DNA of 64,000 nt, taken from Carnobacterium_A antarcticum. GTDB lineage: Bacteria; Bacillota; Bacilli; Lactobacillales; Carnobacteriaceae. This document shows positions 17,131-24,873 of this stretch, one piece after another; positions within the stretch are counted from its first letter, which is position 1; the number at the start of each line of letters is the position of its first letter. The stretch lies in assembly GCF_042658365.1 (NCBI RefSeq), contig NZ_JBHSQC010000005.1, one strand, 5' to 3'. The translations under genes were made by a program, and so were the position numbers. The notes below the pieces were generated by a model, which saw nothing but the letters and a program-made list of their open reading frames with translations, did not search any database and was not told where the DNA came from.

Positions 17131-17835
17131 TTAGAAATCATCACGTGCTTTACGCAACTCTACAAAATCTTCCAACCTCTCTGCCTGAAGAAACAGATTG
17201 ATTTTTTTCTCTCGGCCGATGGTTGATGGTAAAGTTGGCTCTTCTTTTGCACGCAGATCATTGGCTTGGTCTAATGCTTCAGAAACTGATTTGTTAGACG
17301 GCTGCATAGAATGGGCAAAACGCAGATTCGTTTGCGTGTACTCATGAGCTGCATAGACTTGTGTCTCATCGTCTAAGCGTTTCAATTTCTGCAAGGCATC
17401 ATATTGGGCTTGGTAATCTCCTGTGAACACCCGACCACAGCCTGCTGAGAACAAGGCATCCCCACAAAATAGGGCTTCCTCTCCCATCAAGAAACTGATA
17501 TGTCCGTGGGTATGCCCACCTGTTTTGATGACTTGAAAAGTCTGGCCCAATAACCTGAAACTTTCTCCTTCTTGAACAATACGATCAGCTAAGGGCTCCG
17601 TTTCTTTTGGTCCATAAATAGGAGTATCCGGATATTTCGCTAACATTTCTTTCACTCCGCCGATATGATCCTCGTGATTATGAGTCAAAAGAATGGCAGT
17701 TAAATGCAGCTGTTGTTCTTCCAGGTAATCCATCACACCTTCAGCTTCTCCTGGATCGACTACCACTGCTTCTGTTCCTTCTTCAATAACCCAAATATAA
17801 TTGTCAGAAAAAGCCTTGATTGGGTGAATGTTCAT
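17131..17835 (-). CDS. gloB: Hydroxyacylglutathione hydrolase (glyoxalase II)-like MBL protein
   Basis: A 234-residue metallo-beta-lactamase-fold hydrolase. The binuclear metal motif THNHEDH is at 51-57, followed by GGHTHGHISF and the glyoxalase II stretch GCGRVFTG, and the short C-terminal HAGH domain (EPTLPSTIGREKKINLFL) is present, so it is a true GloB rather than a generic MBL protein. It would split S-D-lactoylglutathione, the second step of methylglyoxal removal. This implies glutathione or another thiol cofactor in the cell. Regulation not visible. Confidence 0.88.
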   Translation of the reverse strand: MNIHPIKAFSDNYIWVIEEGTEAVVVDPGEAEGVMDYLEEQQLHLTAILLTHNHEDHIGGVKEMLAKYPDTPIYGPKETEPLADRIVQEGESFRLLGQTFQVIKTGGHTHGHISFLMGEEALFCGDALFSAGCGRVFTGDYQAQYDALQKLKRLDDETQVYAAHEYTQTNLRFAHSMQPSNKSVSEALDQANDLRAKEEPTLPSTIGREKKINLFLQAERLEDFVELRKARDDF

Positions 17836-18094
17836 TCCTATTCCTCCTTATTTGTAATTTTTACTATAACTAACTCATTTTGAAATAAATCGATGATTTT
17901 TTCAAATATTCAGTCAAGATGACTATGGATTGATTGGTTCTGGCAGGAGTAAAAACAAGCTTTTCTTGTTCACACAACTCCTCATCTATAATTTGCTTTA
18001 ATCGTTTAAAATTGAAATTTTGGTAGTTAATTATTCTTTAGGTCCTTTTTCTGATATTATATTCCTATGAGGATGAAATGGAGGAATATGAATT

Positions 18095-19291
18095 ATGTTG
18101 AAATTTGAACAAAATATACGTGGAAATGTAGCCCTAGGTATAAATCCACTTGGATGCAAACAGGAAGTATTGAATCAAATCGACTATGTGAAAAATAAAG
18201 GGACTTATCAAGGCCCAAAAAAGGTACTAATCATTGGTGCATCATCAAGCTACGGTTTAGCCACTCGAATCAACTTGGCTTTCGGTGCGGGAGCAGATAC
18301 GATCGGCGTTTCTTTTGAAAAAGGACCAAAGAACGAAAGAAACTTAGGGACAGCTGGCTGGTACAACAATATTGCTTTCCGAGAAGCTGCTGAAAAAGAC
18401 GGTCTGATTGCTAAAAACTTTGTTCAAGATGCCTTCAGTCATGAGAGCAAGCAAGAAGTCATAGATTATATAAAGAGCGAATTTGGGGGCAAAGTAGACT
18501 TAGTCGTTTACAGTCTGGCAAGCGGCAGAAGAACAGATCCTGATACTGGGGAGACATATAGTTCTTCTATTAAAGCTATTGGAGAGCCGGTAGTGGGACC
18601 GAATATCAATATGCAAAAGCAAGAGTTCTACACGGAAACCTTAGATCCCGCAACTGATCAGGAAATCCATGATACAGTCAAAGTAATGGGTGGAGAAGAC
18701 TGGCAACTATGGATGGAAGCACTAAAAGAAGCAGACGTATTGGCGGATGAAGTTCTAACAACTAATTATTCTTATCTAGGAACTGAACTGAATCACGATT
18801 ACTATGGCGGCGGTACCCTTGGCCGTGCTAAAGCAGATTGTGATGAAAAAGCAGATAATATCAACGAATTACTTACGGACATCAACGGCAAAGCCTTGAT
18901 CGTGGTTGCTACTGCAGTTACCACTAAAGCAAGTTCAGTTATTCCTTTCTTCCCAGTTTATTGTATCGGTCTTTACAAAGTAATGGCAGAAAAAGGAACT
19001 CATGAAACAACCATTATGCATCAAGACCGAATTTATCGAGAAATGATTTATGGCGACAAGCCCGAGTATGATGAAGTTGGCCGATTGAGACCTGATAGTT
19101 GGGAACTTGACAGCGACACTCAAGCCAAAACGAAGGAACTCATTCTAAAGTTAAATGAAGAAAACTTTAATTCCGAATTAACTGCTTATGACATCTTTTA
19201 CAAAGAGTTCTCAAATTTAAGTGGCTTCATGGTTGATAACTATGTTGACCAAGAGGTTACTCTTGAAGAATTAAAAGCATTAAAATATTAA
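18095..19291 (+). CDS. fabV: Enoyl-ACP reductase FabV (trans-2-enoyl-CoA reductase family)
   Basis: A 398-residue NADH-dependent reductase that catalyses the last step of the fatty acid elongation cycle. The Rossmann motif GASSSYGLATR is at 48-58 and the catalytic pair is Tyr237-(8 residues)-Lys246 within YYGGGTLGRAK, the Y-x8-K spacing that defines FabV and sets it apart from FabI. FabV enzymes are characteristically insensitive to triclosan. GGAGG lies 10 bases before the ATG. It is transcribed alone, away from any fab operon, and could be a second enoyl reductase in addition to FabI or FabK elsewhere. Confidence 0.93.
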   Translation: MLKFEQNIRGNVALGINPLGCKQEVLNQIDYVKNKGTYQGPKKVLIIGASSSYGLATRINLAFGAGADTIGVSFEKGPKNERNLGTAGWYNNIAFREAAEKDGLIAKNFVQDAFSHESKQEVIDYIKSEFGGKVDLVVYSLASGRRTDPDTGETYSSSIKAIGEPVVGPNINMQKQEFYTETLDPATDQEIHDTVKVMGGEDWQLWMEALKEADVLADEVLTTNYSYLGTELNHDYYGGGTLGRAKADCDEKADNINELLTDINGKALIVVATAVTTKASSVIPFFPVYCIGLYKVMAEKGTHETTIMHQDRIYREMIYGDKPEYDEVGRLRPDSWELDSDTQAKTKELILKLNEENFNSELTAYDIFYKEFSNLSGFMVDNYVDQEVTLEELKALKY

Positions 19292-19334
19292 TCTTTTTGG
19301 CGCCGCATCAAACTATGCCAGTAAGGATTAGGAA

Positions 19335-19364
19335 GGTTATGGCTCTATAGTCATAGCCTTTTTT
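19335..19364 (+). terminator. Terminator of fabV
   Basis: GGTTATGGCT and AGTCATAGCC pair over ten bases (two G-U) with loop CTAT, followed by T6. Confidence 0.85.
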
Positions 19365-19412
19365 CTGTGTATTAATAATGTTAAACGATTTTCTTATCTC
19401 ATTTCAAAATAG

Positions 19413-19466
19413 AAAACCTCATTTATTTATAATACGGCTCTCCGTAGTATATCTAAATGAGGTTTT
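19413..19466. repeat. rlmH-end repeat, copy 3 (outer att-like site)
   Basis: A 54-base imperfect palindrome. Its left half (19415-19440) matches the end of rlmH at 26628-26653 in 23 of 26 positions and on the minus strand would read E-P-Y-Y-K-stop in the rlmH frame. The right half is the partial inverse (TAAATGAGGTTTT). It marks the outer boundary of the inserted block. Confidence 0.7.
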
Positions 19467-19512
19467 AGTTCTATCTATGAGGAGAAAAACCTCAATGTAT
19501 TATTTTCTTGAA

Positions 19513-20301
19513 TTACTCCCCAAGCGGTTGAGACTCTGCTGCAAGACCTCTTTGAACGCCTGGTCGTTCTGCAATGCGGTGAGACCATTCTAAGAGATGA
19601 GGGTATTCATCCAGATTTAAAAATTCATATGATCCTTCATATAGTTTTCCTGAAGCTAAACGACCGTACCAAGACCAGATGGCAATATCTGCAATGGTAT
19701 AAATATCGCCAGCTATATAAGGACGCTGTGCTAAAGTTTTATCGAGTAAATCCAATTGTCGTTTCGTTTCCATCGTGAAGCGATCAATCGGATATTTCAT
19801 AGGCTCTGGAGCATAAGCGAAAAAGTGGCCAAATCCTCCACCAACATAAGGACCTGCTCCTGTTTGCCAGAATAACCAATTAAGGGTTTCAGTCCGACCA
19901 TGAATATCAGTTGGAATCAGTTGGTCAAATTTCTCGGCCAAGTAAAGAAGAATGGAACCTGATTCAAATATTTCCACACGAGGACTTTGACTTTGGTCAA
20001 TAAGGGCTGGAATTTTAGAGTTAGGATTAATCTCGACGAAATCCGAACCAAATTGGTCGCCTTCCCCGATATTAATAGTGTACAAGTCATAGTCTACGTC
20101 TTCTATACCTAATTCTTTTAGCTCTTCGAACATAATCGTGACTTTAATGCCATTCGGTGTTCCTAGTGAATAGAGTTGGAACGGAGCGTCACCGACTGGT
20201 AATTTTTGTTCGAAACGACTGCCAGCTGTTGGACGATTGCCGCCTTTGTTTGAATTCTCTTCTTCCCACTGCCATACTTTTGGTAATTCATATGCTGTCA
20301 T
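19513..20301 (-). CDS. yghU: Glutathione S-transferase, YghU/Nu-class
   Basis: A 263-residue protein with an N-terminal extension (about 40 residues, WQWEEENSNKGGNRPTAGSRF), a thioredoxin-like GST domain (TPNGIKVTIMFEEL, then NPNSKIPAL and ESGSILLYLAEK) and an all-helical C-terminal domain (GPYVGGGFGHFFAYAP). The combination is that of E. coli YghU, which binds two glutathiones and reduces disulfides. GAGGAGTGGTATG suggests the second of two adjacent ATGs (20301). Glutathione use fits the neighbouring VOC and gloB genes. Confidence 0.88.
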   Translation of the reverse strand: MTAYELPKVWQWEEENSNKGGNRPTAGSRFEQKLPVGDAPFQLYSLGTPNGIKVTIMFEELKELGIEDVDYDLYTINIGEGDQFGSDFVEINPNSKIPALIDQSQSPRVEIFESGSILLYLAEKFDQLIPTDIHGRTETLNWLFWQTGAGPYVGGGFGHFFAYAPEPMKYPIDRFTMETKRQLDLLDKTLAQRPYIAGDIYTIADIAIWSWYGRLASGKLYEGSYEFLNLDEYPHLLEWSHRIAERPGVQRGLAAESQPLGE

Positions 20302-20526
20302 CATACCACTCCTCATAATGTTTATAGTACCTCCATCATACTACTCCTGTACCAATATGCCCAAGTTTTAGCTTATTTATTTATTATACAGGTCTCTCAA
20401 CTCCTTTAAGCTGTGCTTTTTGCCTATTGATCTATTAGAAAGCAATATAGAAGATAACATGGGCGTGCCTATATGACCTATTCATGCTAGAATAAAAATA
20501 AGAAACTATTGGAGGATGATATTATT

Positions 20527-20907
20527 ATGAAGCAAGAACTCGTTGAGATTTGCCTGCGTGTCAGAAATATTGAGGCTACTTTAGACTTTTATACGAATCT
20601 ATTCGATTTTGAAGTTGCCAGCCGCAGAGAATTCCCTGAAAATAAGTTTGATTTAGTTTACCTGAATTCTCCCGGTTCGTCTGTTCAAATTGAACTCACT
20701 TACAATTACGATGCCGAGCCATATAATGTAGGAAATGGCTTCAGTCATTTAGGTGTGACTGTCAGTGACTTAGAAAAAATGCATGAAGTTTGTAAGGCTT
20801 CTGCTTATGAAACAGGTGAGTTAAGAGGACTTTCAGGCGGCACACCCACATATTTCTTTGTGACAGACCCTGATGGCTATCGAATTGAAGTAAAGCGTGC
20901 AAAATAA
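20527..20907 (+). CDS. VOC protein, lactoylglutathione lyase-like
   Basis: A 126-residue glyoxalase-fold protein: VEICLRVRNIEATLDFYTNLFDFEV at the N-terminus and FFVTDPDGYRIEVKRA at the end, with FSHLGVTVSDLEKM in the middle. The conserved His (SHLGV) and Glu (YRIEV) match metal ligands of glyoxalase I. It could isomerise the methylglyoxal-glutathione adduct, giving a partial pathway with gloB. The ATG at 20527 is chosen because GGAGG lies 11 bases upstream; an upstream TTG at 20509 would overlap that site. Confidence 0.82.
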   Translation: MKQELVEICLRVRNIEATLDFYTNLFDFEVASRREFPENKFDLVYLNSPGSSVQIELTYNYDAEPYNVGNGFSHLGVTVSDLEKMHEVCKASAYETGELRGLSGGTPTYFFVTDPDGYRIEVKRAK

Positions 20908-20923
20908 TTTTTTCTACTATTTT

Positions 20924-20966
20924 AAATGTAAGCATGTTGGTTGTTGCCAATATGCTTACATTTTTT
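20924..20966 (+). terminator. Terminator of the VOC gene
   Basis: AATGTAAGCAT..TTGG and CCAA.ATGCTTACATT with loop TTGTTG, then T-run. Confidence 0.85.
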
Positions 20967-21016
20967 AATTCCCTCTTATTATTTCTCAAAATTATTTGTA
21001 CGTTCATTACTTTCTA

Positions 21017-21070
21017 AAAACCTCATTTACTTATGGTACGGTTCTCCGTAGTGTATCTAAATGAGGTTTT
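21017..21070. repeat. rlmH-end repeat, copy 2 (inner att-like site)
   Basis: A 54-base imperfect palindrome. Bases 21019-21044 match the end of rlmH (26628-26653) in 25 of 26 positions; read on the minus strand they still encode E-P-Y-H-K-stop, the only change being a silent TAT to TAC. The other half CCGTAGTGTAT...TAAATGAGGTTTT is its partial inverse. It lies at the far end of the kinase/ATPase/TIR block. Confidence 0.82.
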
Positions 21071-21277
21071 GCTACTACTCTCGTATTTTCATTTTGTTGA
21101 TGACATCTAAAATTCGTTTTATACAATATACTAATATGTTTCGTTTTAATAATAACTCCTCTTCTAATTTTTCTCGGTTAGTCATGTTATCTATATTAGG
21201 TTTGAAATGAACTTAATTAAGGAAGTTGAGTATTCTATAGATCACACAGAAATCATGATTCTATGTGCACCACTTTA

Positions 21278-22243
21278 TCACTTCTTTTTTATCACATCTT
21301 TTAGTATTTTGAAGTCATCCTTTTGAATTTGGTTAAACGTGCTCCCAATTTTATCTTTGAGTATATTCATAAATTCACTTGTCGATGTAATAATGGATAC
21401 CAATTTTCTTTTATCGAGTGTATATTCAGTAATATACTCATAAGGAAGATCAGCACTCTTAAGTTTTTCATCCATTTTTCTATTTTTCTCGTTCCAGTAA
21501 ATAATATAATCTAAACGCTTATCAGCATCATAAATTCCAGCTTCCATATCATAAATATTATTTCCCTTGTAGTACTGTGCATCTTCTTTATCTACTACTA
21601 TGAACAGTAACTTCTCACTAAAATTAGAATCTTTCATTGACTCAGTAATCTCGTACATACAGTTCAAAGACATCAAATATTTCCTCGTTACGATTGAGAT
21701 AATGAAATCATGTTGTTTAATTGTTTTCATAAACCTATCTAAATCATCCCTATAATTATTTACATTAATATCTCTACTCACACTAATATCATTTTGTTTG
21801 TCTAAACTTTTTTCTACTAACTCTGCAAGATCTTTGTCTGCATGAGAATAAGAAAGAAATACTTTACTTACTTTCATTTCTACTACCGCTCCATTCTCAT
21901 TAACTAAGTAAGGAATTCCACGAAATTTAACTAATTCTTTCGATTTTTCAACCGAGATATAAGGAATTAATTCTCCACGATAATCAACCTTATCAACTAT
22001 ACAGTTGATGTTTATATCTAATAGTTTTTTTGCTTCTTCTAATCTGATGGGGAATTTAGATTTTTTTATATGTAAATTAATGCCATCATCATATATTCCT
22101 AAAATTATATCTCCCCCATTACTATTTGAAAAAGCAGAAATATATTTAGCTGCTTTTTCGGGTGATAAGACTGGATGTATATATACTTTATCTCTTCTAT
22201 CTTTTTCTTTTATGGCCTGTATAATTTCATCTTTTTTTCTCAA
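21278..22243 (-). CDS. AlbA_2 (Schlafen-like) plus TIR domain protein
   Basis: A 321-residue protein of two domains. Residues about 5-115 form an AlbA_2 (divergent AAA-4/Schlafen-like) domain with its hallmark AFSNSNGGDIILGIYDDG at 37-54. Residues about 125-270 form a TIR domain: KVFLSYSHADKD (127-138), a DISVSRD strand (152-158), then CMYEITES with Glu198 at the place of the catalytic Glu of NADase TIRs. A helical tail follows. The start is TTG with GAGGTG 8 bases upstream. Only 26 bases separate it from the ATPase gene, so it is co-translated with it. I infer an NAD-degrading or signalling effector held in check by its partners. No transmembrane segments. Confidence 0.8.
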   Translation of the reverse strand: MRKKDEIIQAIKEKDRRDKVYIHPVLSPEKAAKYISAFSNSNGGDIILGIYDDGINLHIKKSKFPIRLEEAKKLLDININCIVDKVDYRGELIPYISVEKSKELVKFRGIPYLVNENGAVVEMKVSKVFLSYSHADKDLAELVEKSLDKQNDISVSRDINVNNYRDDLDRFMKTIKQHDFIISIVTRKYLMSLNCMYEITESMKDSNFSEKLLFIVVDKEDAQYYKGNNIYDMEAGIYDADKRLDYIIYWNEKNRKMDEKLKSADLPYEYITEYTLDKRKLVSIITSTSEFMNILKDKIGSTFNQIQKDDFKILKDVIKKK

Positions 22244-22269
22244 ATTTATTACACCTCAGTAACTATATA

Positions 22270-24693
22270 CTATAATTTTTTTAAAGGAATTCTTGTTATC
22301 CCAGTTGTCTTAAGAAGTTCTCCCAAAGTAATCTCTTTGCAGCCATCGTCTTCTCCATTATCCGTCCACAACTCATAATTTCCACTATCCAGTACTTCTA
22401 ATTCTTCTTCCCCATAAAAAATAATCTGATTATTATCTGTAGGTCTTATAACGATTATTAGCTCTTTTTCTTCTTTCATAGCCAGAAATATTGTTTCTGA
22501 ATAACTACTATCTTTCCATTCTTGTAATGTGTTTGGAACAAAATATTTTTTAGATTTTTTCAAATTCTTATATACATTTTCTACGCTTCTTTGTAATAAA
22601 CTCTCGACATATTCTCTCATTTCCGGTGTAGAAGTGACAACATGTTTTAATAAAGCACGTATATCTTCCGTCTCCAAATCAGAATTTTCTAAAATATCTT
22701 TTATTTTTTGATGGTTACTTAAATACTCGTCTAAATCAATTCCATTACGCTCAACTTTCTCTGCAATTGCCATTCTTCGCAAGGTTTCTTTTGTAGAAGA
22801 AACTAGCATCCTTTTAGGATACACTTTAGGAAAATATTTTTCAGATAAAGTTTTTTCTTGTAAGAAAAAGTCGTTCAACTTATTAAATATGAATTGTACT
22901 TCTTTTGTTCGTTCTAAATTATCAGAAGTCTCATCTACTAGGATTTTGCTCACTTTGTTATCAATTAATTTAGCGGCTTGCTCAGTGTTTTGTCGTTCTG
23001 AAGCATCTTCTGAAAAATGAGCGTCAAAGGATTCGATACATTGATTTAATAATTTCTTTTCCCATGAAGGCTTTAATTCAAATAATATTTTTTTTATATC
23101 CTCTCTAATATCATCATCGTAATAGACATTCTTAAAGTGATTGAAACACTTGTGTTGTGTTGGTACAAATACATATTTAATTACTTCTTCAATACCTTCA
23201 TCATCAATCCATAACGAATAGAATCTATCCAGCCATTCACACGCTTCTCTTTCATTAACAAAAGTATTATTAAAATCTATAATAGTCTTATCCTCAAATA
23301 ATTTATTTACGCTTTTTAGGTAATGGTTCCCACCAAAAACTTTTTTCCAACCTAAAAATGTCTCTGCTGTAGAAGTATTGGGACATCCGCCGTCGGAAAA
23401 AAGTTTCCAGAAAATCATACTATTGTCTTCTTTTCTTGTTGTTGGTATATAGACTTGAACATCTCCGGTCTCATTTAAGTACGATTTCCGCTCGTAATTA
23501 ACCTTCGGCTTATTAATCGGTATAAGAGAACTTCTAGATATATATTCATAAATTTGATCGTAGTAATGTTTTTGCAGGCCCTTATATTGACGTTTTTCAA
23601 ACAAACAAATATTATATTCATCCCTAGTAAATGTATTATCAGAGCAAATATCTATTAAATTTTTATATAAAGAGATTGCTTCTTCCAATAATTCCCTATT
23701 TTGTTGATTCCCCTCTCTTATCGCATCTCGATCTTCTGTTACCCCGAAAAGAGCTGAATTAACTATAATAGGAAAAGCAAAATCTTCAGTTCCAACTAAG
23801 GGAAAATCACAAAACAACTTTGGTATATTGTTAGATAAAGGCTTAAAAATACATAATTTCGAGTCTTTATCGTATTCCACAGGACACACAATTTGCACAT
23901 TATTTTTACTGAAGTAAAATAAACTCTCAATATTAACATTGTTTTTATCTATTGTTTTTAATTGCATAAGTGTCAAATTACTATAAGCTGGATATGTTCT
24001 GCTTTTTGCTTTTTCATACCTCTTACCATTACAGTCTACTGACTGAATATTTTCATTAAACGCTAAAAGATAAGGTATAGTTGCTAATAAATCCTTTACT
24101 CCTTGTTTTACTGCTTCCTTTGAATCTTGACTACTTCCTGCAATGTTGTAAATGAATTTAGTTTTGTTACTTGTCAGTACTTCATTGCTACTTCTATCCA
24201 ATTCCTCTAATTTCTCTAGCATTTGTATTGTTTGTTCTTTTATTCCGTTGTAGTCTCTTTTAGTTCGATTAATAATAAAATTCATGTTAGTAGATGTTTC
24301 ATTGTTACGAATAAAAGTACCTTCAATTTCAACAATTCTAGATAATAAAAATGTTGACATAAAACCCGTACCAAATTTCCCTGTTAATTCTTCACCTGAT
24401 TCTTCTTTTGTAGACACCTGAGTAATCAGATCTTGAAGATTGTTATATGTAAACGGCTTACCATCATGACTAAATGTTATTCTCTCATTGCTAATCTCTA
24501 AATTTATATTGATCTTTTCTCCGTCAAGGGTGCAATCAGATGCATTCTGAATCAATTCCCATATCCACCTACGTCGGGTTTTATTATTATCATCTTCTGA
24601 GCCCTCAAAAATGCTATCGAATTCTTTTTTTATTTTTGACGTGCTAGAAGCAAGAGCAATATCTACTAGCCTTCTATTATATTCTTTCACCAT
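22270..24693 (-). CDS. Large GHKL (HSP90/sacsin-like) ATPase
   Basis: An 807-residue soluble protein. The N-terminal 180 residues carry all three Bergerat-fold motifs: N box ELIQNASD (46-53), G1 region SHDGKPF (75-81) and G2 GKFGTGF (105-111), as in HSP90 and the sacsin repeat. The remaining 600 residues are unlike canonical HtpG: no M-domain signature and no C-terminal dimerisation motif that I recognise, but long charged helices (about 560-740). Such stand-alone HSP90-like ATPases occur in defence and conflict islands. The ATG has only a weak, distant AAAGGA upstream. Order in the unit: kinase, then this gene, then AlbA_2-TIR. Confidence 0.82.
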   Translation of the reverse strand: MVKEYNRRLVDIALASSTSKIKKEFDSIFEGSEDDNNKTRRRWIWELIQNASDCTLDGEKININLEISNERITFSHDGKPFTYNNLQDLITQVSTKEESGEELTGKFGTGFMSTFLLSRIVEIEGTFIRNNETSTNMNFIINRTKRDYNGIKEQTIQMLEKLEELDRSSNEVLTSNKTKFIYNIAGSSQDSKEAVKQGVKDLLATIPYLLAFNENIQSVDCNGKRYEKAKSRTYPAYSNLTLMQLKTIDKNNVNIESLFYFSKNNVQIVCPVEYDKDSKLCIFKPLSNNIPKLFCDFPLVGTEDFAFPIIVNSALFGVTEDRDAIREGNQQNRELLEEAISLYKNLIDICSDNTFTRDEYNICLFEKRQYKGLQKHYYDQIYEYISRSSLIPINKPKVNYERKSYLNETGDVQVYIPTTRKEDNSMIFWKLFSDGGCPNTSTAETFLGWKKVFGGNHYLKSVNKLFEDKTIIDFNNTFVNEREACEWLDRFYSLWIDDEGIEEVIKYVFVPTQHKCFNHFKNVYYDDDIREDIKKILFELKPSWEKKLLNQCIESFDAHFSEDASERQNTEQAAKLIDNKVSKILVDETSDNLERTKEVQFIFNKLNDFFLQEKTLSEKYFPKVYPKRMLVSSTKETLRRMAIAEKVERNGIDLDEYLSNHQKIKDILENSDLETEDIRALLKHVVTSTPEMREYVESLLQRSVENVYKNLKKSKKYFVPNTLQEWKDSSYSETIFLAMKEEKELIIVIRPTDNNQIIFYGEEELEVLDSGNYELWTDNGEDDGCKEITLGELLKTTGITRIPLKKL

Positions 24694-24873
24694 AAATTAA
24701 CTATCAATCCTTTCTCAATTCATAATCTCACGAGACTAAAATCTAACAATTCCTTTTGAGTTTATTCTTGTATTAAAGTTCAGGTTCTCTAATTCCAGTC
24801 TTCAATTATAACTTTAATTTTTTCTACAGCTAACTACAAAACTTCATAGGTATAGTGTTTTAGAATTAATAGC
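24694..24873. other. Gap between kinase and ATPase genes
   Basis: 180 AT-rich bases within the cassette. No terminator hairpin stands out, so read-through from the kinase gene is plausible, but a separate promoter for the lower two genes cannot be excluded. Confidence 0.4.

Larger units (their letters stand above)
19427..21033. mobile_element. Putative SCC-like unit B (GST + VOC)
   Basis: The segment lies between copies 2 and 3 of the rlmH-end repeat and carries two genes, a YghU-like glutathione transferase and a VOC protein. Its boundaries follow the same rule as unit A. No recombinase gene is present. Base composition is not obviously different from the chromosome, so this may be an old insertion or a flank captured between repeats. 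Confidence 0.45.

Noticed and set aside
19413..19466. Reading the 54-base palindromes as ordinary terminators only
   Set aside because: Stem and tail would allow it, but half of each palindrome matches the rlmH coding end including the stop codon, which a chance terminator would not.
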